Positions 10,169 through 20,791 of a stretch of DNA of 64,000 nucleotides are shown piece by piece. The stretch's first letter is position 1. The number at the start of each line of letters is the position of its first letter. Position numbers and translations under genes: made by a program. This stretch comes from Aureobasidium sp. EXF-3400. Lineage: Eukaryota; Ascomycota; Dothideomycetes; Dothideales; Saccotheciaceae. The DNA is taken from the NCBI GenBank assembly GCA_024195585.1, contig SWBL01000041.1, forward strand, positions 1 through 64,000. Reading direction: 5' to 3'. The notes beneath the pieces were generated by a model that was not told where the DNA came from, did not search any database, and worked only from the letters and a program-made list of their open reading frames with translations.

Positions 10169-12034
10169 TTATATTGTCTGGGTAGCATAAGGGTGCATTG
10201 TCATTCCGGCCAGAAGAGGAGGCTCGGTCGAGGTCCGTCGGATATCCGACGCTCGAATGTCGTGGAGAGCGTTCCGAACGAAGCGGGGCACTTTTCCGGG
10301 GGTGTCGATCATGGCAAGCACGAGACCGTCTTCGGCTCGCCCGACTCCGATCGCATGCGAGTCGGTGAATTTGAGGCTGACGATCATTTCCAATGCTTTT
10401 CGGAACAGTTTGGCTTCGTCAAAGGCTTCGGCAACAGCATGGAAGAGACCAAACGATAGGTGCAGCAGTTCAACCAGCGTTGACCGACTGGTACATGTCG
10501 ATTCTTCGACCGTCAAACAGCACACGACGCACGCGCTGAGTATATCGTAAAGATCCAATCTGCACGGTACCAGAGTTCCTTCATCAAGCCGTTTTTGCAA
10601 CAAGGAAGCAAATGTTCGAGCACGCGACAAAGTCTGTTCTTCAAGGCTCTCCTCATTCTCAAACATGTGCAGTCTGCAATGACGGACACCACGTACGTCT
10701 GACAAGGATATCTGAACTAAAGTACGACAGGATAGCTGTAGCAGATGTCCATTTGCATCGACTGACTCGTCGCTGTAGGATTCGACATGCCCAAAGTTCA
10801 GAGGTAATGTTTCTTCCCAGTGTCTGAAACTGCTAAACTGAAATAATAGATCGCCTTGCATCGATGATATGAGTTGAGCTTGGTCAACAAGATGTATTTT
10901 GTCGGCTCGAGAACGTCTGGCTTGGTGATTGTTGGCATGCCAGAAGGCAGACGAGATGTCTTCATCTTGCAACGCAAATGGGCGGTGCATGGAAGACGTC
11001 ACGCTTCTCTCAAGCAGATACAAGGAGATGAACAATTTGCGGCTGTCAGCGGTGACACCAGGAACTCCTTCCGCCGTTGGTCCGCGGTGTACGCCAAGGA
11101 GTACCGCTTGCTGAGCTGCCATATTCACCAAGCGCCACGGACATCCTCCATTATTGCTGTAAAGTGCGTATATCGTGAGCGCAAGAAGGCAGCGTAGTCC
11201 GGTGAGTGGAGATTGGTCTAGGTCATCTTTGGTGATCAACTTCATGGCGACGTGATGCAGCTTTGTCGCGAGACCCTGGCAGTGACGAGCTTCCGGTGTC
11301 ACTAGTATACCAATGGCAACAGAAAGGTAGACGAATGCAAAGGAAAAAGCTATCTGACCCTCGACTGCTTCACGGTCGTTGTGGCGCAACACGACTAACT
11401 TGTGATCGTCTGTCAATTCTTCGTAGTCGATGCCATAACGTGCATCAAAGTCGGCACGAAACTTGGCAAGAAATTGTGCTGTGGCATCATGCGGGAAGAC
11501 AATGTCGGATCCCGATTGATTCAGAAATTCTGTGACGGGGTCGCCGCTCGTCCTCGAAGGTCCCCCAGTCTCAGCTCGCAGAAACGCCGTGGTCGACAAG
11601 GCGGAGATAATATCATGGTCTCCAGGTTCGGCCATGGCTGTCAGAACGAGACTTCCAATCTCGTTCAGAGTTTCGCGTGAGTGCTGAGTTTCCATAGGAT
11701 CGGCTTGGCTAGTAGCCGCAGTCTCATTGTTGTCGTCGTCTGACGTGGGCCGTTCTGTGCTTGGTTCATGATGGAGACTGTGACCGTCCAGACGTGCTTC
11801 CTTGTTAGCTTGCAGAGTCTGCAAATGGTCGACCTTGCGCTTGAGCGAACTGATGTAGCTTTCGCCACGTTCAATGGCAAGGCCGACCTGATCGGGTGCG
11901 GGTGCGTATGTCAGATTGCGTGAAGCACAGGCGGCATTGGCCTCTGCACAATTTGTGCAGGTCGGGAGCAGCCTGTCGCATTTCTGTTTTCTCCGCCAGC
12001 ACCTTTCGCATGCTTTCCGCCTGACCGTCGCCAT
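10169..12034 (-). CDS. Zn2Cys6 transcription factor, candidate regulator of the 5.7-26.5 kb island
   Basis: An uninterrupted 621-codon frame. The zinc cluster is C9-x2-C12-x6-C19-x6-C26-x2-C29-x6-C36 (ACERCWRRKQKCDRLLPTC, then TNCAEANAAC), followed by a linker (SYISSLKRKVDHLQTLQANK) and a fungal-specific domain with RKLFISLYLLERSVTSSMHRP and a Cys-rich C-terminal part. The start ATG (12034) is 35 bp from a TCGG-N7-CCGA palindrome, so autoregulation through this operator is plausible. The same palindrome serves the divergent alpha-hydroxyacid dehydrogenase gene. About 120 bp of this promoter, including the start codon and first few codons, is duplicated at 13940-14059 without the rest of the gene. 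DNA-binding factor: certain by motif. Control of the neighbouring genes: inference from the shared sites. Confidence 0.87.
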   Translation of the reverse strand: MATVRRKACERCWRRKQKCDRLLPTCTNCAEANAACASRNLTYAPAPDQVGLAIERGESYISSLKRKVDHLQTLQANKEARLDGHSLHHEPSTERPTSDDDNNETAATSQADPMETQHSRETLNEIGSLVLTAMAEPGDHDIISALSTTAFLRAETGGPSRTSGDPVTEFLNQSGSDIVFPHDATAQFLAKFRADFDARYGIDYEELTDDHKLVVLRHNDREAVEGQIAFSFAFVYLSVAIGILVTPEARHCQGLATKLHHVAMKLITKDDLDQSPLTGLRCLLALTIYALYSNNGGCPWRLVNMAAQQAVLLGVHRGPTAEGVPGVTADSRKLFISLYLLERSVTSSMHRPFALQDEDISSAFWHANNHQARRSRADKIHLVDQAQLISSMQGDLLFQFSSFRHWEETLPLNFGHVESYSDESVDANGHLLQLSCRTLVQISLSDVRGVRHCRLHMFENEESLEEQTLSRARTFASLLQKRLDEGTLVPCRLDLYDILSACVVCCLTVEESTCTSRSTLVELLHLSFGLFHAVAEAFDEAKLFRKALEMIVSLKFTDSHAIGVGRAEDGLVLAMIDTPGKVPRFVRNALHDIRASDIRRTSTEPPLLAGMTMHPYATQTI

Positions 12035-12143
12035 GTCTGATGGCGAGAAAGTAGGAAACAGTCTCTACTCGGACATGGTCCGATTTTGCGCTCTGGAGAC
12101 GTGTCCGATTGCGCTTCCCCGCAACACTAGTGTTCCGATACCG
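12021..12143. repeat. Promoter block, copy A (matches 13940-14059)
   Basis: It begins in the first codons of the Zn2Cys6 gene (ctgaccgtcgccat) and runs through the operator, a gattttgcgc segment and a gtgt-ccgat segment. The same order recurs at 13940-14059 (ctgaccatcgtcat, ctcggacattgtccga, atttgcgc, atgtccgacacc). The similarity covers promoter and start codon only. Confidence 0.7.
12069..12083. promoter_or_regulatory. TCGG-N7-CCGA palindrome in the divergent promoter of the regulator and the alpha-hydroxyacid dehydrogenase
   Basis: The arms are TCGGAC and GTCCGA around ATG, so the palindrome extends to six bases per arm. It is 35 bp from the regulator's ATG (minus strand) and about 208 bp from ATG 12292 (plus strand). 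Confidence 0.65.
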
Positions 12144-12291
12144 TTCGCAAGCGGCTTACCTTCCTTATTTGTGCTCTGACCCTACGAGTATGGTAGATGT
12201 ACTCAAGTCTGGACATGTAGCAAGCAGAGTGTTCAAGACTTTGGCATGACTTTCGAGTCCTTTGCATTGCTCAAATCAAGCTAGCACTACA

Positions 12292-13516
12292 ATGTCATCT
12301 CCAGGTCGGGGCCAAGACCCCCTCACAGTCTCAGAGATTAAGGCTATAGCAAAAGAGCGACTCAACGCAGCTGTTTGGGACTACTATACTACTGCCGCTG
12401 ATCGCAAACACTCTGCTCGTCGTAACTCACTAGCCTTCAAGTCGTAAGGGACAACGGCCTGAAGAAGTTCCATGCTGATCTGGTGGTAGACTTGTACTTC
12501 GACCCAGAGTCCTTCGCAACGTCAGTATTGTTGACACCAGTGTTTCAGTGCTCGGCAGACGGTATGACTTTCCCATAGCTATCGCACCAACTGCGTATCA
12601 AAAGCTCGCCGGCGGTGATGGAGAGATCGATATCGCCCGAGCAGCTTATGCTTTGGGAACCAATTTCATCCTCTCTACAAATGCCACCACTTCACTAGAA
12701 GACGTCGCTGCCGCCGTACCTACTCGCAACGAACAATATCCCAAGCCATGGTTCCAGTTATATCTGCTTGGTTCCCGAAGTGTGACGGCTGAACTCATAC
12801 ATCGAGCAAAGGTCGCTGGATACGAAGCTTTAGTGCTAACCGTCGACTCGCCTGTACTTGGAAATCGTCTGCATGAACGCAAAACCCCACTACAACTTCC
12901 TCCAGGGCTCACGACTGCCAATGCAAAAGCCCGTCGCATAGGTGGTATCTCCAAAGCTGGGTTACTTCTCCGAGCAGAGACTGCCATCGAAGCCAAGCGT
13001 ATCGCGAGTGAGCATCGCGATTTCCTTGTAGATTCCACCATGACCTGGGATAATGTCGTGCCCTGGTTACGAGCACAAACATCGCTAAAGATCGTGCTCA
13101 AAGGGATAATGACTGCTGAGGATGCACAACTTGCGATAGATTGGGGTGTAGACGCGATCATCGTGTCAAACCACGGCGGACGGCAACTAGATGGCGTCTC
13201 CTCGACCATAGAAGCCCTGCCAGAGGTTGCTGCTACCGTCAAAGGAAGAATGCCGGTGATAGTTGATGGAGGAATTGAATGTGGAACGGACGTCTTCAAA
13301 GCAGTAGCTCTTGGTGCCGATCTTTGTTTGATTGGAAGGAGCGCCTTGTGGGGTTTAGCTTGGGATGGGCAGAAGGGAGTTGAAAAGGTTTTGAACATCC
13401 TTGAGAGAGAGTTGTCACGCACAATGGCTCTGATGGGAGTTTCCAGCATGGCGGAAGTCAGTACAGACCTGCTTGGTCGCGTGAAGGCAGATGGTTTTGG
13501 GATAGCGAAGCTCTGA
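12292..13516 (+). CDS. FMN-dependent alpha-hydroxyacid dehydrogenase/oxidase
   Basis: Two exons, 12292-12443 and 12490-13516, around a 46-bp GT-AG intron; 392 aa. Joining them gives NSLAFKS-LVLRPRVLRNV, which is what the family shows at this point. The FMN hydroxyacid dehydrogenase active-site signature SNHGGRQLDG (His and Arg) is at about 13168-13197. The phosphate-binding VDGGIECGTDVFKAVALGA and the barrel strand FPIAIAPTAYQKLAGGDGE are also clear. Enzymes of this family (glycolate oxidase, L-lactate oxidase/dehydrogenase, mandelate dehydrogenase) oxidise L-2-hydroxyacids to 2-oxo acids. There is no cytochrome b2 heme domain and no clear presequence. The extreme C-terminus GIAKL does not end in a typical SKL-type peroxisomal tripeptide, though AKL is close to the PTS1 consensus, so peroxisomal location is possible. 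Confidence 0.88.
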
Positions 13517-13939
13517 GCAGCTTATTTACTGAGCAAGGACTGTAAAACAATGAATCAAACTTCATGCTTGTGTCATTGTCATGACACAGATTTGGGCCCC
13601 GTCTGCGTAAGTGTCATCTGAGAATGTCAAATCACGTGTGAAGAAAGGTCTGATGGGCGCTTCTTTTGATGATCTCGAGCGCCGCTCCATCGAGGGATTG
13701 CCTCCGCAAAGCGCTTGGGATGCATTGATTCACAACTTTCAAGTTTTCAGTTATGACCAGCAAATGACATGGATGTCAACATTCTGATCATGACGTTCGC
13801 AGCACGGTGGGTGTGAGGTTTCCTTACAGCTCTTCAAGTGATTGCTGTACTGACAAGTCCACCAAGCTTTGGTGGGGTATGAGCTTGGCAATGGAACAAT
13901 TTCATCGTCTGTGCTTCACTTTACCCGGGCAAGTTTCCC

Positions 13940-14059
13940 CTGACCATCGTCATGTTTGACACGGAAGTTGAGATCAGTTTCTGCTCGGACATTGTCCGAA
14001 TTTGCGCGCCTGGGTCGCGTCCGCTTTTTCTCCCCCACACCACAGGCATGTCCGACACC
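13940..14059. repeat. Promoter block, copy B (orphan duplicate of 12021-12143)
   Basis: On the minus strand an ATG at 13953 starts MTMVRGNLPG and then stops, against MATVRRKAC in the intact gene. Similarity therefore stops soon after the start codon, and no zinc cluster follows. The operator palindrome is preserved. Confidence 0.65.
13985..13999. promoter_or_regulatory. TCGG-N7-CCGA palindrome in the orphan promoter block
   Basis: TCGGAC-ATT-GTCCGA, identical in layout to the site at 12069. The next plus-strand gene, the amidohydrolase, starts 852 bp away, so whether this copy controls anything is open. Confidence 0.5.
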
Positions 14060-14850
14060 GCCTGACAAAGGCCCACCGATGTCCGTGCTTCAATTCCACA
14101 CGTTCAAGCCTTGATCGCCTTTCCGAGAGGAGTCAGTTAATCGGATCTTCAGTCGATGGTTGTAATACTGCTTGAAAGACTCGGTAATGTCGTGCCGTCT
14201 TGAGTCCATCCTCATTCACATCAAGCATTCTATGTCACAGCATCCACCATGTCTCCCACCAACTCCCAAGCTTTGTGCACAATACTGACAAAGTTTTCTG
14301 GGATGGAATTGCCTTCACATTATCTGTTAAGCTTGTCCACAGTGTAGAGATGCCCATGGTGGCCAGGGTGTCTTGAATCATCCTCGGATTGATTGTTGGA
14401 GGGAGCACCCTGACGGCCCAAATGCATACCTCTGTACCTTTCGCGGTCAAATCTTCTAATCATACTCAGCGTGCTAGAAGTACAGAAAGAGCCATCGATA
14501 GGCAGAAGACATATTGTAGTGTAGCCAAATGCAAACAAATCTGTTCTTGGAAGAACTGCCCGCCAGTATATCAACACCCCTTTTCAGACGCTGCATGTCG
14601 CACCTTGAACTCAATGACGTACTACAATTGCCTGTCAGATGTGGTGTATCCTCTTGGAACTGTGTGGATACATAACAATCATTGTCAGCAGATCTAACAA
14701 AAGATTGTACTCTTTCGTCAGTAGTGTAAGAAGTCAACGATCTTGGTGTCAAGTCGGGGAGGCTCAAGCTTGGCAGCCGATTCCAGTAACCACATAAATT
14801 GGTTGCACCGTTTTCATGTTGACTTTTTCAAAACACATAACACAGTCAAA

Positions 14851-15699
14851 ATGGATGATTCTTGGGATTGTCACGTTCACTGCTTTGATCCAGCTAAATT
14901 TCCACTCAAGCACAATCGCTCATACACGCCCTACCCCGCAGCTCTCGATACGCTTGTTAACAACGTCAAATCCCGAAATCTGATTATCACCCAAGCCACC
15001 GTTGAAGATGGGGTTGCTGGCATACAAGAAGTCCTGGAAAGAGCACAAGCATGTTCACAACTCCATATTGTGCGCGGTACAGTCATGGCCAGTCACATTC
15101 AGAATTTCGACATCTACAAAACGCAAAGGCTGCACGAGGTGGGAGTTCGATGTGTTCGCATTCACGGAGCTTACGGAGGAGCTGGAAGTAACCTTGCTTG
15201 GATCACTGAGCAATTCAGACTAGCGGCGATGTCAATCGGTGTAAAGCAATATGGCTGGTACATTTCTGCGCAGCTGCCTTTGCAGACTTGGGCGTCTCTT
15301 GGACCTTGCATCTCGGATCTCAAGGATGTGACGGTCATTGTGGATCATAACGCCTCAGCGCAACCTTCTGATTTTGGTCACCCCGTTTTTACAGAGTTCC
15401 TCCAGCTCTTGAGTGCACAGAATATGGTGATCAAGGTTGGAGCTCTCCATCGCAGGAGTATGGGGAACATCGATGCGATGAGACAGATTGTAGGAGCATT
15501 CATCGCAACGGCCCCAGACCGAGTTGTCTTCGGCAGTGATTGGCCTCATGTGGATGCATCGAAAGGCGGACAAACTCCGACACCACATCTGCAAGGTGTG
15601 GATACTGCAGAAGAGTTGAGGATGATGCGGGCTTGGATGTCCGAAGAGCAGTGGGACAGAGTCATGCGGAGCAACGCAAATAGGCTCTTTGCAAAGTGA
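14851..15699 (+). CDS. Amidohydrolase-2 family hydrolase, lactonase-like (COG3618/2-pyrone-4,6-dicarboxylate lactonase type)
   Basis: Single exon, 282 aa from MDDSWDCHVHCFDP; ATG 14851 is chosen because the metal-binding HxH lies at residues 8-10, as in the family. It is a TIM-barrel metal-dependent hydrolase of the Amidohydro_2 group, whose nearest known functions include 2-pyrone-4,6-dicarboxylate lactonase and L-fucono-/L-rhamnono-lactonases. Visible active-site elements are HVH, VIVDHNA (His) and the VVFGSDWPHVDA motif, whose Asp is the general base or metal ligand. No signal peptide. It is the second lactonase-like enzyme in the island after the SMP-30 gene. The same context (acid transporters, aldolase) fits either a sugar-lactone route or an aromatic meta-cleavage lactone route. 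Confidence 0.82.
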   Translation: MDDSWDCHVHCFDPAKFPLKHNRSYTPYPAALDTLVNNVKSRNLIITQATVEDGVAGIQEVLERAQACSQLHIVRGTVMASHIQNFDIYKTQRLHEVGVRCVRIHGAYGGAGSNLAWITEQFRLAAMSIGVKQYGWYISAQLPLQTWASLGPCISDLKDVTVIVDHNASAQPSDFGHPVFTEFLQLLSAQNMVIKVGALHRRSMGNIDAMRQIVGAFIATAPDRVVFGSDWPHVDASKGGQTPTPHLQGVDTAEELRMMRAWMSEEQWDRVMRSNANRLFAK

Positions 15700-15724
15700 A
15701 TGGAAGCAGGCTCTCGATGTCACA

Positions 15725-15739
15725 TCGGACAAGCTCCGA
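15725..15739. promoter_or_regulatory. TCGG-N7-CCGA palindrome upstream of the first MFS carrier
   Basis: TCGG-ACAAGCT-CCGA. It is 177 bp before ATG 15916 and 26 bp after the stop of the amidohydrolase gene. Confidence 0.6.
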
Positions 15740-15915
15740 AGATAGAACGTGGCTCATGCTACGAAACTGAATCCGCAGAAAAAATGGGGTGATCGCGGGG
15801 GTTGGCTTTTGTGGAGTAGCTTATCCGCTTGGAATATGGTGTTTGATAGCATATAGATCGAGAGCTCATCTAGATCTCTGGATCAATCCAGTTTCCTCCA
15901 ACCTATTTCGCAGAA

Positions 15916-17564
15916 ATGTCTACCATGGAGCCTGATCAAAGCATCGCCAGGAAGGAGTCGGTCGTCGCCGAGATGATTGAGGACACCGGCAAGCCTGAGA
16001 AGATTATGGACGTCTATCGTTCATACGAGCCTGAATATGCCGCACAAGCAGAACGTCAGCTTGTAAAGAAGATTGACAAGAGAATTCTGCCTCTAGTTGT
16101 CATCATCTACCTCTTCAACTACCTTGACCGAAACTCCATCACCCAAGCTCGTCTCTATGGGCTCCAAAAAGATACCCACGTCAATGGCGCTGTCTACCAG
16201 ACATCCATCTCGATCTTCTCAGCCGGCTACATCTTTATGCAGCTGCCTTCCACTATCCTGATGACTAAATTGAGGCCATCAATCTTTCTGGTACGCTTCT
16301 CCAAACTCTTTGTCATCACACAAGCTGACATTAGCCAAGCCATGTTGTATCATCCTATGGGCAATCGTCAGTGGATGCACCGCAGCTGCCAACTCTCCTG
16401 GCTCCCTCTTGGCGATAAGATTCTGCCTGGGCCTTGTTGAAGCACCTTTCTTTCCGGGAGCGATTTACTTTCTGTCGTGCTGGTACACTAAGAAAGAGCT
16501 GGGCATCAGAATGGCACTTCTGATTTGCGGCCTTCTTCTGTCAAATGCGTTTGCCGGATTGATCTCCGCTGGTATCTTGAAGGGTATGGCAGGGGTCGGT
16601 CATCTTCATGCTTGGAGATGGTTATTCATCCTTGAAGGTTTGTGATATTGGCGCCAGCGTTTGGCTAGTCAAGAAAGATAAACTAACCCTTGCATTTCCA
16701 GGACTTGCAACCATTTGCGTCGGATGCATCGCACTATTCGTCCTGCCAGATTATCCCGCCACTACTCGTTGGTTGACCGAAGAAGAAAAGATCATCGCTC
16801 AAGGTCGACTTGCTGCAGATGCAGGAAGCGATGATGTGCTCGAAGAGGACAAGGTATCAATCTGGCGAGGTATCGCCTGGGCCGGCAAAGACTACCGCGT
16901 CTGGCTCTTTGCTGGTCTGCAGATGGCGACCACAGCCTCCATCTCTTACTCGCACTTCTTCCCAACCTTGATCCAGCAGATTGGTATCAAGGATCGTACT
17001 ACCGTGCTTTTACTTACCTCGCCACCATACCTTGTTGCCTTTTTCTGGGCTCTTGGTCTTGCATGGATTGCTGACGGACGTCAAATTCGCTCCATCCCCA
17101 GCGGTGTCTCTTGCATCATCTCCATGATTGGTACCATACTCTTGGTCGCCCTGCCCCATCTGTACTGGGCCCGATATGCATTCACTTTCCTGGTCTGCGT
17201 TGGCACTTTTGGAATCTACTCAACAACCTACACCTGGCTTTCGTCGACTATCCCTCGTCCGCCAATCAAGAGAGCTGCTGCTATTGGTATCGCAAATACC
17301 TTGGCTAACCTTGCCTCCTTGTATGCAAACTACTTTTGGCTTGACGAGTACGAGCCAACCTTCCAGGTCTCATGGGGTATCCTTCTGGCATTTCAAGCCC
17401 TTGCTCTGGCTTGCATCTTGACATTGCGATTCACATTGCAACGCAAGAATAAGAAGTTTGAGAAGCTTCAAGCTGAGGTCAATCTCAACCATGAAGCAGA
17501 GGTGCAGGCCTTGGACGAGGACGCTCAGAGAGCAGTCAAGAATAACTTCAGATATGTTGTTTGA
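15916..17564 (+). CDS. MFS transporter, DAL5-like anion:cation symporter family
   Basis: Exons 15916-16290, 16340-16637 and 16702-17564 give 511 aa. The first intron needs the acceptor ccaag at 16339 so that RPSIFL joins PCCIILWAIVSG, as in the family. Twelve membrane spans are evident, beginning with LPLVVIIYLFNYLDRNSITQARLYGL, the usual first helix and loop of allantoate permease-type carriers. They continue through ALLICGLLLSNAFAGLISAGIL and end at ILLAFQALALACILTLRFTL, with cytosolic charged tails. This family imports organic anions such as allantoate, nicotinate, pantothenate and sugar acids by proton symport at the plasma membrane. With a conserved palindrome in its promoter it is probably the uptake system for the island's substrate or a related compound. 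Confidence 0.88.
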
Positions 17565-18511
17565 TAGTGTCAATGTATGGTTGAAATAATTTATGTATAA
17601 TTTTTGGGCAATTGCTCATCTAACTCACTCTTACTGTTCTACACAGAAACACACTTCTGTAAATCTCTGCATCGTATGTGCCAAAGATGTTCAGTGTCAA
17701 GTCTCCTTGTTATGAGGTAAGTGCCTTTAGCAACTTTCAGTGCACAACCATTATTCTCGAATGGTCAACCGACAAAGGCCAATACTAAGATGTGCCATCG
17801 GGGTTTCATTACTCCAGCCTTCAGCTCATCTACATACTAGTCCGCCTGAGCAATCTTACCAGTTGCTTCAGGACTTGCGAGACAGGAAAGGCAGGAAGAC
17901 TGTAAGCTTGTCACATATCAGAATGCCAGAGCTGCTGACCTACTTACCATGGTCTAGAAAGCCGGGCCCCAGCAGCGTCGCCACAGCCTGATCCTCTTTC
18001 TCAGGGGTTGGATGACCAATGCGGTGTCCTTTCTGACGCTGTCAAGATCGTCATCAGTAGTCACGAGTGGATGATTAGTTTCGCCATCGAGAACGGCTTA
18101 TACCCGGCACTAAAGAGTCCGGCCATCCAGAGAGCCGCGGAAGGAAGGTATTCATCATCCCGGTCTCCGATCAAGGTGCCAATAACGTGGATGTCTCTTC
18201 CAAGAGGCGAGGTTACAGGATGTCTACGTCCATTGGGTAGTGTACGCGCTTTCCAAACATGGTTAAGCTCTTTTCGGAAGGGAGACGGATCTGGGTCGTG
18301 GAATTGTTCCCCACGATATTAGCCAAGGTCCGGACTCCGATGGCGCCTCGCAGCTCACCCCACACCCATGACTATGGATGCGGCCTAATGACCAAGACTG
18401 TCCCAGCGATGCGGGGTGCGGGGCGCCTTGCGATTCCTCGAGCGTTGCTGTACCCACAAGTCGGCAAGCTTTATTAGGATATGAGCTTGTCATCGGAACA
18501 AATCTGCTCTA
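17565..18511. other. Intergenic, decayed coding-like DNA on the minus strand
   Basis: No intact gene. On the minus strand an 82-codon open stretch without a start codon ends at TGA 18061-18063. It contains the protein-like segment HVIGTLIGDRDDEYLPSAAL. Similar text continues upstream in a shifted frame as far as about 18470, interrupted by stops. I do not recognise the family. It may be a degraded gene. Confidence 0.35.
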
Positions 18512-18526
18512 TCGGGGCGGGTCCGA
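18512..18526. promoter_or_regulatory. TCGG-N7-CCGA palindrome upstream of the second MFS carrier
   Basis: ATCGG-GGCGGGT-CCGAT, with five-base arms. It is 247 bp before ATG 18774. Confidence 0.6.
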
Positions 18527-18773
18527 TACAAGTTATGCAAGCGTCGGCTTGGGCGCGACCGTACATCTGGGGTCCCCGGACAGTTGTGCCCCCGAGTACT
18601 CATGTGGGCCATTTGAGGTTGTATTTTGGCTTGCAAAATTGGCCAGCCAGGCTTCCCCACAAGCGTCAGTTTCGGCTCAAAAGTCTTTGAGCACATATAT
18701 CTCGTGTCTGTCGCTCGTTCCCAAGCTTGCAAAGGACCAGAATCGCCGCTTCCTACAACCTCAAGCATCCGCC

Positions 18774-20791
18774 ATGGATGCTAGAACTCTGCCTGCTGTT
18801 GAGAAGCTTGACAATGCATACGTCGAAGATGCCTCAAAGACGGTCACAAATGGACAACAAGAAGTGGTCATCCGGGAGTTTGATCCCAAGTTCATGAGAA
18901 AGACCATGCTCAAGGTGCTTTGACTCTATAAGGATATTGAGGATTGTACGCTGACTCTCACAGTTGGATTTGATCGTGATGCCTCTGTTGACGTTGAGTG
19001 AGTGGCGGTGTCGATAACACACTAAAGAGTTCCATTGCTAACTGATGTACAGTCTATCTTGCCTCCTCGTTGGACAAATCCAACTTGGGCAATGCAAAGT
19101 CACTTGGCATGATGAAAGACATTGGCCACGATCCCAAAGGCGATACCTATGCGCTGCTCAATTCGCTCTACTACGTGAGCTATGCTCCATTCAGTAAGCA
19201 TCACTGAAAAACACACCCATAGCGATTTGATTAACACATTGCAGTGGTCCCTTTTGCTCTGCTTGGCAAACGTACACGCATGGTCTCGGTTCTCACTTTC
19301 TGTGCTCTTCTCTGGGGCATTGCCGCAACGAGCTTTGCTGCTGTACAAAATTACTCGGGCGCCTTTGCATGCCGGTTCTTCATTGGTCTTGGAGGTGACT
19401 TATCTGCTGTCTCATCTTGGGTAACGTCGCTGACATGTTTCCAGAGGCTGGATTTTCCCCACTCATCCAGGTTTTTCTATCACGCTTCTACGCGAGAGAA
19501 AAGTTGGGCACCCGCGTCGCTATCTGGTTGGCAATGGCTCCTCTAGGGTAAGGAAAAGTTCCACTTGTAGCATAGAGCTTGACTGACAATGTACAGTGGT
19601 TTCGTTAACGGTATTGTCGCTTATGGCGTTTCATTTATCCACGGCTCGCTCGAATCATGGCGTATCCTCTTCTTGATCGAGGGTGGTGCCACAGTAGTGG
19701 TATCCATCATCGCAATCATTGTACTGCCAGACGATATCGCATCTTGCAGGTGGTTCACGGCCGAGGAGAAAGACTATCGTAAGCATGATGAAAGAGACGG
19801 TTCAAGGATTGGCAGCTGACACACAACAGTCATGTACGAGCGATTCATGAGCATGGGTCCGGAAGTCAAAGCAATCAACTGGAAGCAAGCACGTGGTGCA
19901 TTGTACCGTTGGCCACAGGTTTTGCGTGAGTGGCCCAATTGCGCTTTTCTTACCAAACATGACACTGACACAACCACAGCTATGCTCATGAACATGTGTC
20001 AGCAGATTACAGGAGCGGCGCTAAGTGCCTATCTTCCTACGCTCCTCAGTGAGAACGGGTTTGAAGGCGCCACAGCACAGATCGCTACACTGGCACCATA
20101 TGGTTCCGCCGCCGTTGTATGTCCTACTGGGTTCTTGATCTCACACTACCCGCAAGCAGAGAACTGACTACGAAACAGTGCATGATCATAGCAGCAAAGA
20201 TCTCTGACAGGATCGGTAGTCGTGGCTGGCCTACTCAATTTGGTTGGGTGCTCCTGATCGTGGGCTTCGCGACTTTCCTTGGTGCCCCCACTAGCAACAA
20301 ACCTGCTCATTTTGCGGCTTTGATCCTTGCCGAGACTGGCCATTACAGTATGTGTTCATCAACCTGCATGTAGAATGCTTCTCTGACTGTCGCGACTAGT
20401 CTGCACCCCACTGATCGTCACTTGGTCGGCCAACAATGCTGGCAGCGAGTCTCGACGTGCTGTCGCCGTGCCTCTTGCCGTCGCTCTTGCCCAGGCAGTC
20501 GCGTGAGTAGCCTCTTCCCCTTTTACTCCGCAAGACTAAAGCTAATCATTGCCCAGTATCGGCTCCGGATATCTCTTCCCCAAATCGGAAGGTCCCCGAT
20601 ACACAAGAGGAGCGGCTGTCGAAGTTGCGCTCTCTTGCGTTGGAATGATTTTCACGTTCATTTACATGGGTTTGATCAAGTGGGAGAATAAGCGCCGTGA
20701 TAACCGGGAAGGAGGACCCCCAGCCCCTGGAACCCGTCCAGACACTGCACAGTTTGCAGACGAGGCCGAAGGATTCCGATACCTTGGGTAG
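18774..20791 (+). CDS. MFS transporter, DAL5-like, intron-rich
   Basis: Eleven exons can be joined in frame: 18774-18914, 18964-18997, 19053-19193, 19245-19394, 19445-19547, 19597-19778, 19830-19925, 19980-20116, 20179-20347, 20400-20502 and 20557-20791. All introns are GT-AG and 49-62 bp long; the product is 496 aa. The first spans read VMPLLTLI-YLASSLDKSNLGNAKSLGM, the DAL5-type signature, followed by FIGLGEAGFSPLIQVFLSRFY and the central WRILFLIEGGATVVVSIIAIIVLPD. It is a plasma membrane anion symporter by family. It has ten introns against two in the two neighbouring DAL5-like genes, so the three carriers in the island are not recent tandem copies. The substrate is unknown. Confidence 0.87.

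Larger units (their letters stand above)
13517..14850. other. Intergenic, contains duplicated promoter block, no gene recognised
   Basis: Apart from the promoter duplicate at 13940-14059 I see no gene. Small open frames near 14235-14770 on both strands have no recognisable motif and no consistent exon partners. The DNA may be the remains of a lost gene whose start region is the duplicated block. Confidence 0.45.

Noticed and set aside
10225..10237. CGG-N7-CCG near the D-2-hydroxyacid dehydrogenase start (TCGG-TCGAGGT-CCGT)
   Set aside because: The outer base does not match the seven-site consensus and it lies inside the 3' coding end of the neighbouring regulator. A six-base CGG/CCG match is expected by chance about 16 times in 64 kb.
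10238..10249. TCGG-N4-CCGA inside the regulator gene
   Set aside because: Coding sequence and different spacing; likely chance.
14235..14770. Several overlapping short frames before the amidohydrolase
   Set aside because: No motif and mutually incompatible frames; treated as intergenic.
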